A DNA stretch of 64,000 nucleotides, from the NCBI GenBank assembly GCA_017520505.1, contig JAFXFN010000034.1, positions 22,199-86,198 of the forward strand, given 5' to 3'. The notes under the pieces were generated by a model that did no database searches, was not told where the DNA came from, and saw only the letters and a program-made list of their open reading frames with translations. The stretch's first letter is position 1, and each line of letters opens with the position of its first letter. The position numbers were made by a program, and so were the translations under genes. Positions 26,379 to 35,460 of this stretch are shown piece by piece. The stretch is from Clostridia bacterium (lineage in GTDB: Bacteria > Bacillota > Clostridia > Oscillospirales > CAG-272).

Positions 26379-26407
26379 ATAATATCATATTTATGATGTT
26401 TTGTCAA
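26379..26407 (-). promoter_or_regulatory. promoter of infC-rpmI-rplT
   Basis: Minus-strand TTGACA (26402-26407) and TATTAT (26379-26384), spacer 17 bp. Confidence 0.8.
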
Positions 26408-26437
26408 GTGGTTTTAATAACTTTTTTTATTTCAAAG

Positions 26438-26550
26438 CACCGCTATGCGGTGTGCGCCCTATGTCCGCAGGCAGTTCGTAGTAGTTCGTTATACGAACTA
26501 CTACGAACTGTGGGGGGTGCGGACGGGCGCTTATTTCCTTGCGGAAATAT
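26438..26550. repeat. nested modular palindrome element
   Basis: Left to right: hairpin CACCGC-TAT-GCGGTG (26438-26452); outer arms GCGCCC (26454-26459) / GGGCGC (26525-26530) and GTCCGC/GCGGAC; a central perfect palindrome with 17-bp arms around TAT (26473-26509); and a right-hand hairpin TATTTCC-TTGC-GGAAATA (26532-26549). It lies between the infC promoter and the MFS gene. The same modules recur at 12377, 35146 and 40438. Confidence 0.75.
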
Positions 26551-26580
26551 ATAATGTTAATTTTCAAGCACCGTAATATT

Positions 26581-27798
26581 TTATTTATTCCTTATATAAT
26601 GGAATAGGCACAGTGCCATTGTGACGGGGAATATGATTATAACGAATATTCCGCATTTGAGTGCTATCTGCTCGCCCGACATACCGTCAAAAAACGCAAG
26701 ACCTTCAAAAAACGACGTATTTTTCTCGATAGCATCGGAAACGATGCCCGTTATCCACGGTCCTGCCGAGCAACCGATGTCACCCATAACCGAAAGAAGT
26801 GCGAACATCACCGCTCCGCCGTGCGGAAAATCACCGTCTGCCCCTGCAACCGTTCCCGGCCACATAAGCGCAACCGAAATACCGCAAAGAACACAGCCGA
26901 TAAGCGACACTGCGGGCGAATTAACAAGACAGATGAGCGCATACGAAGCAACGCAGAGAAGGGATGAGCACAAAAGCACCTTTTTTATATCAAATCGCTC
27001 TCCGAAAATTCCGTAAAGCATACGGCAAAGAGCCATACAGAGTGCAAAGCCGCACACGCCGATGACGTCACCGTATATTTTCGGTATCTGCAAGCCTATC
27101 TCCGCAAAATATGATACCCACTGCGCCACTGCTTGTTCAGCCGCACCTGAGCAGACCATAACGAGCATAAGCGTCAAAAACGCTTTTGACTTCAAAAGCT
27201 TGCCGATGGGCGTTCTTTCGCCCTCTTTTTCAAATTCGGGAAGCGGTGCTTTTGTAAACAAAACCGTCGCCGTCAGGGGAACTATCGACCACAAAACGGG
27301 AAGCACCTGCCAATTATCGGAAAAATGCAGATACACCGTTGACAAAAGGCACGTGAGCAAATGTCCCCAGCAGTAAAACGAATGCAAAAGCGGAATTTCG
27401 ACCTTTGTGTTTGTTTCGGGCAGATGTGACACAACGGGATTGAGCAGTACCTCGATAAGTCCCCCACCGACGGAATACATCACCACAGCACATACAAGTC
27501 CTATATAAGGCGGTAAAACATTCGGAAGCACCGACATACCGACAAGGCCCGAAAAGCACAGTATGTGTGCTGTCAGAAGCTGAATGCGAAGCGGTACACG
27601 CTCAAGCACCTTGATGGAAACAACATCGGTTGCTATCTGCACGGCAAAATTTATGAGGATAAGACGTCCCAGCTCCTCATAGGAAAGCCCGAACTGTCCT
27701 TTGAAAACGATGAACAGCACGGGCGCAAGATTGATTATAACAGCCTGTGTGAAAAATCCTATGTAACAGGCAATTTTTGTAGTTTTAAACGATTTCAT
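26581..27798 (-). CDS. MFS transporter
   Basis: Major facilitator superfamily permease, 405 aa with about twelve membrane helices. The loop between helices 2 and 3 carries a degenerate form of the family motif (VSIKVLERVPLRIQ). Two halves of six helices are separated by the hydrophilic stretch EFEKEGERTPIGKLLKSK. The N-terminus (MKSFKTTKIACYIGFFTQAVIINLAPVLF) resembles sugar permeases of the FucP/FHS type. It ends the minus-strand catabolic cluster, starting seven bases after the PAP2 gene, so it may import the substrate. Specificity is unknown. Confidence 0.8.
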   Translation of the reverse strand: MKSFKTTKIACYIGFFTQAVIINLAPVLFIVFKGQFGLSYEELGRLILINFAVQIATDVVSIKVLERVPLRIQLLTAHILCFSGLVGMSVLPNVLPPYIGLVCAVVMYSVGGGLIEVLLNPVVSHLPETNTKVEIPLLHSFYCWGHLLTCLLSTVYLHFSDNWQVLPVLWSIVPLTATVLFTKAPLPEFEKEGERTPIGKLLKSKAFLTLMLVMVCSGAAEQAVAQWVSYFAEIGLQIPKIYGDVIGVCGFALCMALCRMLYGIFGERFDIKKVLLCSSLLCVASYALICLVNSPAVSLIGCVLCGISVALMWPGTVAGADGDFPHGGAVMFALLSVMGDIGCSAGPWITGIVSDAIEKNTSFFEGLAFFDGMSGEQIALKCGIFVIIIFPVTMALCLFHYIRNK

Positions 27799-27804
27799 AG
27801 CACC

Positions 27805-28647
27805 TTAAAGGCTTTTTGTGTCCTTACAGAATATTTTACGGCACACGATAACGATAGTCATTGTAATGATCGCACCTGCACACGTATCGGAAAGGAAATG
27901 CGCACCGCACACCATTCTCGAAAACATAACGAGAGCAACCCAAAGAATTGCAAGTCCCTTGATGATGCCCGCTTTCTTTTTGTCGCCGAGCTTATCATAG
28001 ATAAACGAAACCGTGTATATAATGACCGCATTTGACGTATGTCCCGACGGGAACGATTTGTGCGCATCATCCGCCGCACGTCCTACGGGTATGTACCATC
28101 TTGTAAAGTGGGAAATATCCTCCATTGCACGGAAGCGTTCCCTGCCCCATACGGTCTTGACAGCGGATATTATAACGAGCGTTGCAAGACCTACGGCAAC
28201 AACCGTCACAAATGCAGGCTTTATTTTTTTGAGCGTTTCGTCCTTTATCATAGACGCAAGCTTCATAAACAGAGCCATTATAATGACCGTACCGACAACC
28301 GACAAAATCTTCGTCAAGGTCATTTCGTAGACCTCTACACTGTAATACTCAACCGTTCTTGTGATGGTCGAATACGTTGATATAGCACCGCCGACGGCAC
28401 AAAGCACCGACAGATAAACGTGTCCCTTTACCTTTTGCTTTAAAACGTATACCGCAAGTGCGGCAAACGAAAACGCAACAAAAAGAAGTGACGGCGGCTC
28501 TGCCCATATTTCCATAAAGCGAGCCCACGAATCCTCCATCTGCGTCAGCGTCTGCGATATTTGATAATCATAAAACGTACCCACTGCAAGTCCTGCAAAA
28601 AGCAGGACGTACAGTATAACGGGTACAAAACAGTTTTTAATTTTCAT
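27805..28647 (-). CDS. PAP2-family membrane phosphatase
   Basis: Lipid- or isoprenyl-phosphate phosphatase with an extracytoplasmic active site. The three-part acid phosphatase signature is present: DDAHKSFPSGHTSNA (PSGH), and in the C-terminal part FSRMVCGAHFLSDTCAG (Arg, His and Asp). It has about six hydrophobic helices; 280 aa. The frame reaches further upstream into the ROK gene, but the ATG at 28647 gives a membrane-helix N-terminus (MKIKNCFVPVILYVLLF). A stop-start overlap with the ROK kinase gene couples the two, although a PAP2 enzyme is not an obvious partner for sugar catabolism. Confidence 0.87.
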   Translation of the reverse strand: MKIKNCFVPVILYVLLFAGLAVGTFYDYQISQTLTQMEDSWARFMEIWAEPPSLLFVAFSFAALAVYVLKQKVKGHVYLSVLCAVGGAISTYSTITRTVEYYSVEVYEMTLTKILSVVGTVIIMALFMKLASMIKDETLKKIKPAFVTVVAVGLATLVIISAVKTVWGRERFRAMEDISHFTRWYIPVGRAADDAHKSFPSGHTSNAVIIYTVSFIYDKLGDKKKAGIIKGLAILWVALVMFSRMVCGAHFLSDTCAGAIITMTIVIVCRKIFCKDTKSL

Positions 28648-28648
28648 A

Positions 28649-29599
28649 TCATTTACCGAGATTAGCCGCACCGACGATACCTGCGTCGTTTGCAAGTGTT
28701 GCAAGACGGATAACCGTCTGTCTTTCGGGTGCGATAGTCTTTGTAAACACCTCGTTGTTTATTTTGTCCAAAAGCGGTTCAATAAGTCCTTTTCCCTCGT
28801 TTGAGATACCGCCGCCGATGCAGACGATATCGGGCTGGAACAGATTTATTACGTTTGTGATACCGCAAGCAAGGTAATCAAGATATTTTTCAACGACTCT
28901 TGCACCCGCTTCGTCACCCTTATTTTTTGCAATAAATGCGGTTCTGCCGTTGACCTTGCCGTTTTCCTTGGCAACCTGTGCAAGGCCTGATTCGGGGTAT
29001 TTTTCAATTTCTTCTCTTGTCATTGCGGCAAGGGCGGTTGCGGAGCTGTATGCTTCAAAACAGCCGCGACGTCCGCAGTTGCACTGTCTGCCGTTATGCT
29101 CAATAACCATATGGCCTATCTCACCGCCTGCATAGTTGAAGCCCGAATAAACCTTTCCGTCCATAACGATACCGCCGCCGACACCTGTGCCGAGCGTTAT
29201 CATAACGGAATATTTTGCTCCCTTTGCCGCACCTGCAACAGCCTCTCCGAGAGCCGCCGCATTAGCGTCATTTTCAAGATATATCTTGACGGGAGTAAGT
29301 GCTGAAAGCTTATCGACGATGGGGTAATCCTCCATGAGAAGATTACACGCTCTGTCGATCTTACCCGTGTCGCAATCGATAGCACCGGGAGTTGCAAGGC
29401 CTGCATAAGCCACCTCGTCAAGGCTGATGCCGTAAGATGAAGCAAGGTCGCTTATAAGCTTTGCAATATCTGCCGTTACCGCATCGTTTCCTCTTTCGGG
29501 AAGCGTGGGCACGGACATTTTTTTAACGATATTATTATCTTCGTCAACAAGACCTGCGGCGATATTTGTACCGCCGAGGTCAATACCTACATAATACAT
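28649..29599 (-). CDS. ROK family sugar kinase (glucokinase-like)
   Basis: ATP-dependent kinase of a hexose or hexose derivative. The phosphate-1 motif GIDLGGTNIAAGL is N-terminal, the catalytic Asp is in ENDANAAALGEA, and the ROK zinc site is CNCGRRGCFEAYSSA with the preceding GHMVIEHNG. At 316 aa without a DNA-binding domain it is an enzyme rather than a repressor. It begins 12 bp after the isomerase stop in the catabolic cluster. Glucokinase is the default reading; N-acetylmannosamine or fructose kinases belong to the same family. Confidence 0.9.
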   Translation of the reverse strand: MYYVGIDLGGTNIAAGLVDEDNNIVKKMSVPTLPERGNDAVTADIAKLISDLASSYGISLDEVAYAGLATPGAIDCDTGKIDRACNLLMEDYPIVDKLSALTPVKIYLENDANAAALGEAVAGAAKGAKYSVMITLGTGVGGGIVMDGKVYSGFNYAGGEIGHMVIEHNGRQCNCGRRGCFEAYSSATALAAMTREEIEKYPESGLAQVAKENGKVNGRTAFIAKNKGDEAGARVVEKYLDYLACGITNVINLFQPDIVCIGGGISNEGKGLIEPLLDKINNEVFTKTIAPERQTVIRLATLANDAGIVGAANLGK

Positions 29600-29611
29600 A
29601 CAAAAACCTCT

Positions 29612-30994
29612 TTATTTAATTACGGAAACTTCCCAGCCCATTATCTTACCGAAGGAAGCGAGGGCAGAAATGTCACCGCCGTACACCATAGCGCCGTGGT
29701 GGATACCGCCGAGACGGCTGAATTCGGGGAGGAATTCCGTCAAGGGCTTACAAACCTTCATCCATCCGCTGACGTCGTTTCTGAACGATGTTTCATAGGG
29801 AGCTTCAAGCACCTCGACATCTGTGAGAATGAGTCTGTACTTACCGCCTCCGATGGGGTTAAGCGCAACGTATACAGCCTTGCCCGGCTTGAACACCGTC
29901 ATCATATTGACGGGCTTACCTGCATTCTTGCCGTAGGGGAAGTTGCTGATTCTGCAATCGGGCTTGGAGCCTGCGCACTTTACGTTATATTCGCCCATGT
30001 GGGAAAGGTAGATAGTATCATCTCTCCAGTTGGGGCAGAACATTTCAGCAAACGTCGTTTCATCGTATACAGACAGAAGCGAGCCGACAAATGCCGCTGT
30101 CAGGCAGTCGCCCTCACCTGCGTAGCCGATACCTCTGCCCATAGCCTTACAAGCCTCTGCAAAGGGCATATGGTCAAACTGTGTTGAGCCGTCAACGCCC
30201 ATAAAGTTCATTGTGAACGCTGTAAGGCCATATTTTTCTATCCATTTTCTGATGCCGAGTGCTGTACGGCAAGAGCCTTTATACTGTGCATACGTAACGC
30301 TGTTCATAACGAAGCGTTCGCAGTCAGCCTTGTATTCAGCTTCCATTTCTTCCTCGGTTACCGAGGGAAGCTCACCGTCAACAAACGGCTTTACCTGCAT
30401 ACCTATAGTCTTTTCAAGCTCGTCGGCGGGAATTGCAAAGTCACCCATACCTGCGAAAGGACCGCCGAGGTGTCCGACCTTTGCGTTTTTCATTGACTTC
30501 GCCATTTTAGCACCTTTAGCGGCACTTGCAACATCGTCAAGCACCGTTGAATTATCCCAATGGCCTGCAAATATCTGGAAGTCCTTGCCGTTTCTGATGA
30601 GAAGGTTACACATATCCTGAACGCCGTGGATGCCGTGGTTAGCACCGACCTTGTCGGAGGATATCGTATAGTCAAACTCATAGTGAGGTGTCGTATCAAG
30701 AACGATTATGGGAAGACGTGTGTTTTTAAGCACGTCGGAGGATTCAAGCGAGGGAGAGTAAGCAAGGTGAAGCGTTACGATAGCGTCAACGTCAGCCGCT
30801 TCAAAATCAGCAACAGCCTTTTCAAATTCGGGCTTTATACGGCACGTATCGGCTTCAACGACATCGATACCTCTGAAACGGAGCTCCATACATATCTGCT
30901 GATAAAATCCCTCAAGCCATACACGTCTTTTGGGGCTTGTTTCATCATAAAGCGCCACGTAAAGGGGCAAAAGACCTATTTTAGGATTGCTCAT
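29612..30994 (-). CDS. L-fucose/L-arabinose isomerase family protein
   Basis: Related to the sugar isomerase family that interconverts aldoses and ketoses with a divalent metal. The N-terminal Rossmann-like part (MSNPKIGLLPLYVALYDETSP) and the later block FMGVDGSTQFDHMPFAEACKAMGRGIGYAGEGDCLTAA (in pieces) resemble family members, with acidic residues and a His (SHMGEY) suited to metal binding. Length 460 aa. The frame opens earlier, but the ATG at 30994 with AAGGAAA upstream is preferred. It sits between an amidohydrolase and a ROK kinase, so it likely acts on an intermediate of the same pathway. The substrate is unassigned. Confidence 0.75.
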   Translation of the reverse strand: MSNPKIGLLPLYVALYDETSPKRRVWLEGFYQQICMELRFRGIDVVEADTCRIKPEFEKAVADFEAADVDAIVTLHLAYSPSLESSDVLKNTRLPIIVLDTTPHYEFDYTISSDKVGANHGIHGVQDMCNLLIRNGKDFQIFAGHWDNSTVLDDVASAAKGAKMAKSMKNAKVGHLGGPFAGMGDFAIPADELEKTIGMQVKPFVDGELPSVTEEEMEAEYKADCERFVMNSVTYAQYKGSCRTALGIRKWIEKYGLTAFTMNFMGVDGSTQFDHMPFAEACKAMGRGIGYAGEGDCLTAAFVGSLLSVYDETTFAEMFCPNWRDDTIYLSHMGEYNVKCAGSKPDCRISNFPYGKNAGKPVNMMTVFKPGKAVYVALNPIGGGKYRLILTDVEVLEAPYETSFRNDVSGWMKVCKPLTEFLPEFSRLGGIHHGAMVYGGDISALASFGKIMGWEVSVIK

Positions 30995-31010
30995 TTTATT
31001 TTTTCCTTTC

Positions 31011-32024
31011 TTAACCCAAGAATTTAACTGCGTTGTTGTAGAAGATGTCCTCAGCAAACTTTCTGCCGCCTACCTTGTAGGTTGCATCGAGAATGCTCTT
31101 GAGCTGTTCGTATATGAAGAACGTATACTTTGCTTCTGCCTCGGGGCCTTCGATGTGCTTGTTGAACGGGAAGTCCTCACGGGGCATATTGATATACTTG
31201 ACGTCTGTCCACTGACGCTTACCGTGCCAGAGGAATATGGGAAGGTCAGTACCGTACATTATCTGGTCAAGCGGATAATGCTCAAATACGTAGTCAAGAA
31301 CTACGGGGTTGATAAGAGCCGCCAGGTCATAGTGGAAGTAGTTACGGTCATCACCGAGCTTTTCAGTCGCTCTTACTATCCAGTCGATAGAATAGCATCT
31401 GCCGACGTGAGCAATAATGAGCTTGATATCCGGGAATTTATCCTTTATGTAGCGTATTTCCTTGATGTTGTTGTCATCGGGAAATCTGCCTGCACGTGGC
31501 AGGTGAAGCACGATGGACTTTTTGTATTTGTTCGCAAGTGCAAGCTGGTCGGGGCGGATAAAGTCAAGAAGACCGATTTCAGCGCCCTGAACGCCCGAAA
31601 CGAAGTCGGGGTACGGCTTGAAGCCTGTGAATTCACCCTCAACGAGCATTTTTTCCGTAAATTCAACGTCCCAAGTAGGGTCAACCATCATGTGTGCATA
31701 TCTTGCCTTGCCCGATTTTTTAAGCTCGGAGAGGTAGTTGTTGTTTGCAACAACGTCAAGTCCTCTCGTAACGCAGGGAAGCACGTTTGCTTCAACCTCG
31801 GAATCGGGATAAAATGCATCACGGTAGAACTCATAGTCCTGGAAACGCATTATGGAGTTGCACTGGTTTGACCAGTCCGTGGGGTCAGCCACGCAGTTTT
31901 TACGCATTTCAACATCGGAGATGTGAATGTGCATATCAATAATTTTCTTCGGAATTCTGTCCTTGATAAACTCGTTATAAAATTCCTCGTCTACCTTTGT
32001 TCTTTCAAAATAATCTACTATCAT
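31011..32024 (-). CDS. amidohydrolase family protein (COG2159-like TIM barrel)
   Basis: Metal-dependent hydrolase or decarboxylase of 337 aa. The first metal motif His-x-His is in IIDMHIHISDV, a barrel His in SIVLHLPRAGR, a second in LIIAHVGRCY, and the closing Asp in QIMYGTDLPIF. These are the canonical positions of the amidohydrolase-2 group, which includes lactone hydrolases and nonoxidative decarboxylases. Its ATG overlaps the kinase stop by four bases. In a sugar cluster a lactonase-type step is plausible, but this is an inference. Confidence 0.8.
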   Translation of the reverse strand: MIVDYFERTKVDEEFYNEFIKDRIPKKIIDMHIHISDVEMRKNCVADPTDWSNQCNSIMRFQDYEFYRDAFYPDSEVEANVLPCVTRGLDVVANNNYLSELKKSGKARYAHMMVDPTWDVEFTEKMLVEGEFTGFKPYPDFVSGVQGAEIGLLDFIRPDQLALANKYKKSIVLHLPRAGRFPDDNNIKEIRYIKDKFPDIKLIIAHVGRCYSIDWIVRATEKLGDDRNYFHYDLAALINPVVLDYVFEHYPLDQIMYGTDLPIFLWHGKRQWTDVKYINMPREDFPFNKHIEGPEAEAKYTFFIYEQLKSILDATYKVGGRKFAEDIFYNNAVKFLG

Positions 32025-33472
32025 TTGTGTACCGCCTTTTCTACCGCTTCATACAAAGCGACGTATTTTTTATATTTTTCGTTGTAATGCTTATAAATTT
32101 TTTCGTCATCGAGGTTCATTACCTCGCCCTTTGAAAGTGACACGTAACCGTCTGTAAGTCCGCATCCGACAGCGGCTATTGCCGCAGCACCGACAGCACA
32201 AGCCTCGGCATTTTCCATTCTCGTTATCTTACAGCCCGTAACGTAGCCGACAATGGAGCACCAGAGGTCGCTTCTTGATGCGCCGCCCATTATTTTGAGT
32301 GCGGAAATGTCAACGCCCTGCTCTGCATACTTTTCAAGTCCTGCACGGACGTTGAACGCAACGCCCTCCATCAGCGCTCTTGCAATATCGTATTTATCAT
32401 TTCCAAGGCGCAGACCGTATATACCGCCTGACATTGCGCTGTCACGGCGGGGGAAGCAAGCGCCCGAAAAATGGGGCAGGAAAATAATGTCCTTTGCACT
32501 TTCAAGACGTTTTTCAGCCTCGATATCAAGCGTTTTATAGTCACTTTCAAACGTGTCCTTCACCCATTTCATTGCGTTTCCGACACCCGAAAGGGAGGCA
32601 ATATTGCCGTAAAGTCCCGTCTTGGGGTGAATACCGGGAACGATGTGAGCCTTCGAGTACGTCAGCTTGTCGCTGATGCCGAGAAGCACCCAAGCCGTAC
32701 CCGTTGACAGCATCATATCCCCTGCTGTCAGCGCACCGCATCCGATGGATGCGCAGTATTGGTCGTGCGCACCGTTATATACCTTGACGCTTTCGGGAAT
32801 ACCGAGAGTGTCGGCGGCTTTCTTCGTCAGCGTTCCGATATATGCACCCGAGGGCATAACACGGGGAAGTCTTGATTCGTCAATTCCGATTATATCAAGT
32901 ATTTCTTTATCCCACTTGCCCGTGTTGATATTGAAAAATTCTCTTATTGATGCGTTTGTGGGGTCTACCACGTTTTGTCCTGTCAGCTTTTCGTTTACAA
33001 ACTCTATCGTTGACAAAAAGCTGTACGTTTTTTCAAACACTTCAGGCTCGTGCTTCTTTATCCACAAAAGCTTTGCCGCATCACTTCCCGGATCAGTCGT
33101 CCAGCCGCAGCGGTTGTATATTCCATCCTCACCGAGGGCATCGTCAAGAATCTTACATTCTTCTGTTGCACGCATATCCATCCAAGTGATAGCAGGGCGG
33201 ATAGAGTTGAAGCTTTCGTCAACGAACGCAGTTGTAGCACCTTGTGTTGAAAGTGATAAAGCAAGTATCTTTGTTTTGTCGATATCCTTCGTGCTTTCCT
33301 TGACCGTATAAACCACGGCATCCCACCAGTCCTCGGCACTTTGCTCCGAGATGCCGCCGGGGGCGGAGGTTATCGGATAGTCCTTATACGCAAGACCGTG
33401 TATTTTTCCGTCTTTGTCGAGAACAACGGTTTTCGTACCCGTTGTTCCGACATCTATTCCAAGTACGTACAT
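32021..33472 (-). CDS. FGGY-family carbohydrate kinase (xylulokinase-like)
   Basis: Phosphorylates a ketose or polyol with ATP. The N-terminal ATP motif is VLGIDVGTTGTKTVVLD, the FGGY N-domain substrate region has SLSTQGATTAFVDE and ITWMDMRA, and the C-domain carries GAHDQYCASIGCG, the LSTGTAWVLLG phosphate loop and IMGGASRSDLWCSIVGYVTG. At 483 aa it is full length. It is second in the cluster and couples to the amidohydrolase by an ATGA overlap. It resembles xylulokinases, yet no pentose isomerase of the XylA type or epimerase is next to it, so the substrate stays open. Confidence 0.9.
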   Translation of the reverse strand: MYVLGIDVGTTGTKTVVLDKDGKIHGLAYKDYPITSAPGGISEQSAEDWWDAVVYTVKESTKDIDKTKILALSLSTQGATTAFVDESFNSIRPAITWMDMRATEECKILDDALGEDGIYNRCGWTTDPGSDAAKLLWIKKHEPEVFEKTYSFLSTIEFVNEKLTGQNVVDPTNASIREFFNINTGKWDKEILDIIGIDESRLPRVMPSGAYIGTLTKKAADTLGIPESVKVYNGAHDQYCASIGCGALTAGDMMLSTGTAWVLLGISDKLTYSKAHIVPGIHPKTGLYGNIASLSGVGNAMKWVKDTFESDYKTLDIEAEKRLESAKDIIFLPHFSGACFPRRDSAMSGGIYGLRLGNDKYDIARALMEGVAFNVRAGLEKYAEQGVDISALKIMGGASRSDLWCSIVGYVTGCKITRMENAEACAVGAAAIAAVGCGLTDGYVSLSKGEVMNLDDEKIYKHYNEKYKKYVALYEAVEKAVHK

Positions 33473-33488
33473 AGTTTACCTCAAAAGC

Positions 33489-35024
33489 TTACATAAGCTT
33501 GATAGCTTCTTTGATCTTTCCGCAGAGGAAGTCCATAGCGTATCTTGAAGCTATAAGCGGGGGCTTTACAAGAACAACAGGGGGACAGTTTGCTTTGTAA
33601 AGCTGTGCGGAGATGTCAACACACATATCGTTGAGTATCTTCGCAAACTTTGCCGCCTCATCGACCTTTGCAAAGCGAAGACCTGCCAAGTGACCGAAGC
33701 CGTCTGCTCTTACGATGAGGCTGCTGTTCTCCTCTGCTATCTTTTCAAGGCTTTCGTAGAAGTATTCGCCCGCATCCTTTATTTCCTCGCTGTTTGCCTT
33801 GGAGAATTCCATCGTTACGAGGTAGGAAAGCGATGCAAGCTCCTCCTGACCGTTTGTAACGAGTGCGCCGAAGAGGTTGAGCGCATCCATTTCAGCCGTT
33901 GTGATGAGCTTACTTGCAGGGTATTCACCGCCGGGGAAGCCCTTACCTACAACAGCAAAGTCGGGGTTAAGTCCCCATTTTCTGAACAGGAACATTCCGT
34001 CGTACCACATGCAGGACTGAATTTCATCACACATCGTAGGTGTGTCGTACTCACGGCAGAGCTTATATGCACCCTGCAAAAATTCCTTTGTGAGTCTTAT
34101 TGCGCCGTAGTTCATAAGGATGATTTCGTGCGCAAAGCCTGCTGTCTTGTAGTTGCCGCTGTTGTACTGCTTCAGCTTTGCTTCAAAGTCAGCAAGGTCG
34201 TTTATCATAACGGGAACTATCTTGTAAAGGCCTGCCTTTTCGGCTTCTTTTGCAAAGCCGCCCCAAAGACCTCTGAGAGTCTGTGCGAATATCGTCGTAC
34301 CGTGATAGTTTGCTTCGTTTGTGCCCTTCATATCAGCCATTACGAAGAAAACGGGTGTTTTGCCGTAATATTTGGGGTTTTCAAATGTGCCGTCAAGCTT
34401 ATAGAATCTTGAAAGCATCATTTTAAATCCTGCTTCGCACGCAAGGCTTCCCGTTTCAAGGTTGATACAGCGGTTGAGCACCTTCGGCTCTCTTGAAGCA
34501 AGTATCTTTTCAAGCTCAGCATCGTCAACACCGCCGTTTGCCGCACGGATAAGCTCACGCTCTGCAAGTCTTGTTATGTAACCGCGTGTGTTGTTGTGTG
34601 TTGCGTTGGGAACGCCGAGCTTGCGTGCGTTATCGATAAGCTTGTAACCGCCGAAGCCGTGGCCGAGAGATGCGTGGTAGTGCTCACTCTTACCGATGAA
34701 GTAAACCTTACCGTCTTCACCTATACGGCAAAGACCTCTTGCTGAAAGCGGTGCCATACACTTGTGAAGCGCCTTTGAAAACGCATCCGTTGCCGCACCG
34801 TCATTCGTTGTTTCAAATGCGGGAACGACAGACGTACCGACGTCGTCAAGCATCTTTTCGTTTGCCTTCTGTCTTTCTTCGGACATAAAATCAATTTTTT
34901 CGGAAACTATCTTTTCAGCTTCCTCTTTCGTTGCATAGCCGTTGTAAACAGCGGAATTGCAAAGTGCGGCAGCGTAATCCGCACCCAAAATATCCTTAAG
35001 GGACATACAGGGAGATTTAAACAT
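33489..35024 (-). CDS. class III (PLP) aminotransferase
   Basis: Pyridoxal-phosphate enzyme of fold type I, subgroup III, moving an amino group to or from an aldehyde or keto substrate. The core shows the PLP-contact motif CDEIQSCMWYDG (Asp) and the Schiff-base lysine in DFAVVGKGFPGGEYPASK; LETGSLACEAGFKMMLSRF corresponds to the small-substrate loop. The N-terminal 75 residues are an extra helical region. The 511-aa protein is longer than typical members (about 430). The frame opens at GTG 35033, but AGGTG lies six bases before the ATG at 35024. It heads the catabolic cluster, suggesting that the pathway handles an amino sugar or forms an amino intermediate. Confidence 0.85.
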   Translation of the reverse strand: MFKSPCMSLKDILGADYAAALCNSAVYNGYATKEEAEKIVSEKIDFMSEERQKANEKMLDDVGTSVVPAFETTNDGAATDAFSKALHKCMAPLSARGLCRIGEDGKVYFIGKSEHYHASLGHGFGGYKLIDNARKLGVPNATHNNTRGYITRLAERELIRAANGGVDDAELEKILASREPKVLNRCINLETGSLACEAGFKMMLSRFYKLDGTFENPKYYGKTPVFFVMADMKGTNEANYHGTTIFAQTLRGLWGGFAKEAEKAGLYKIVPVMINDLADFEAKLKQYNSGNYKTAGFAHEIILMNYGAIRLTKEFLQGAYKLCREYDTPTMCDEIQSCMWYDGMFLFRKWGLNPDFAVVGKGFPGGEYPASKLITTAEMDALNLFGALVTNGQEELASLSYLVTMEFSKANSEEIKDAGEYFYESLEKIAEENSSLIVRADGFGHLAGLRFAKVDEAAKFAKILNDMCVDISAQLYKANCPPVVLVKPPLIASRYAMDFLCGKIKEAIKLM

Positions 35025-35145
35025 ATCTTTCACCTATCCTTTATTTAATTACAAAATTATTTATCGTGGTTATTATATATAATATTTTCTTAAATGTCAA
35101 TAGAATGACGGCTTTATCAATGAAGCAGGCTGTTTTTGTTCATTT

Positions 35146-35356
35146 ATATTTCCGCAGGAAATATGCGCATCCACAGCCCCACCGGGGGATGCGCCGTCTT
35201 GAAGTCATTTCTGCTTGTTGCATTAACACCTCATACACCGCTTGCGGTGTGCGCCATTGCCCGCAAGGCAATTTGCTTCGCCAACGTGTAGTTGACTTTG
35301 TCAACTACGGCAGTTCGCTGTACAGCGAACTGCAAGGGGGCTGTGGGCGATGGCGC
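35146..35356. repeat. double nested modular palindrome element
   Basis: Modules in order: hairpin ATATTTCC-GCA-GGAAATAT (35146-35164); arms GCGCATCC (35165-35172) / GGATGCGC (35187-35194); hairpin CACCGC-TT-GCGGTG (35236-35249); outer arms GCGCCATTGCCC (35251-35262) / GGGCGATGGCGC (35345-35356). Inside the last pair are GTAGTTGAC-TTT-GTCAACTAC (35288-35308) and a perfect 24-bp palindrome (35310-35333). It is the largest example of this family in the window and occupies the gap between the catabolic cluster and mrdA. Confidence 0.75.
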
Positions 35357-35460
35357 TTTTTATCTATTATCTCTTATTTCTTATCTATTATCTTTTGTTT
35401 CTTGCGGGAGGATAATTATTAGTTATGAGTTATGAGGCTCGCTTTCGCTCACCGTTATGA

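Noticed and set aside
26222..26407. N-terminal extension of infC to an ATG at 26407
   Set aside because: The extension overlaps the promoter -35 and the leader hairpin, lacks similarity to IF-3 and would put the start upstream of the transcript.
35066..35422. 118-codon open frame in the gap before mrdA
   Set aside because: It runs through the nested palindromes, has no ribosome site and its translation is low-complexity; treated as chance.
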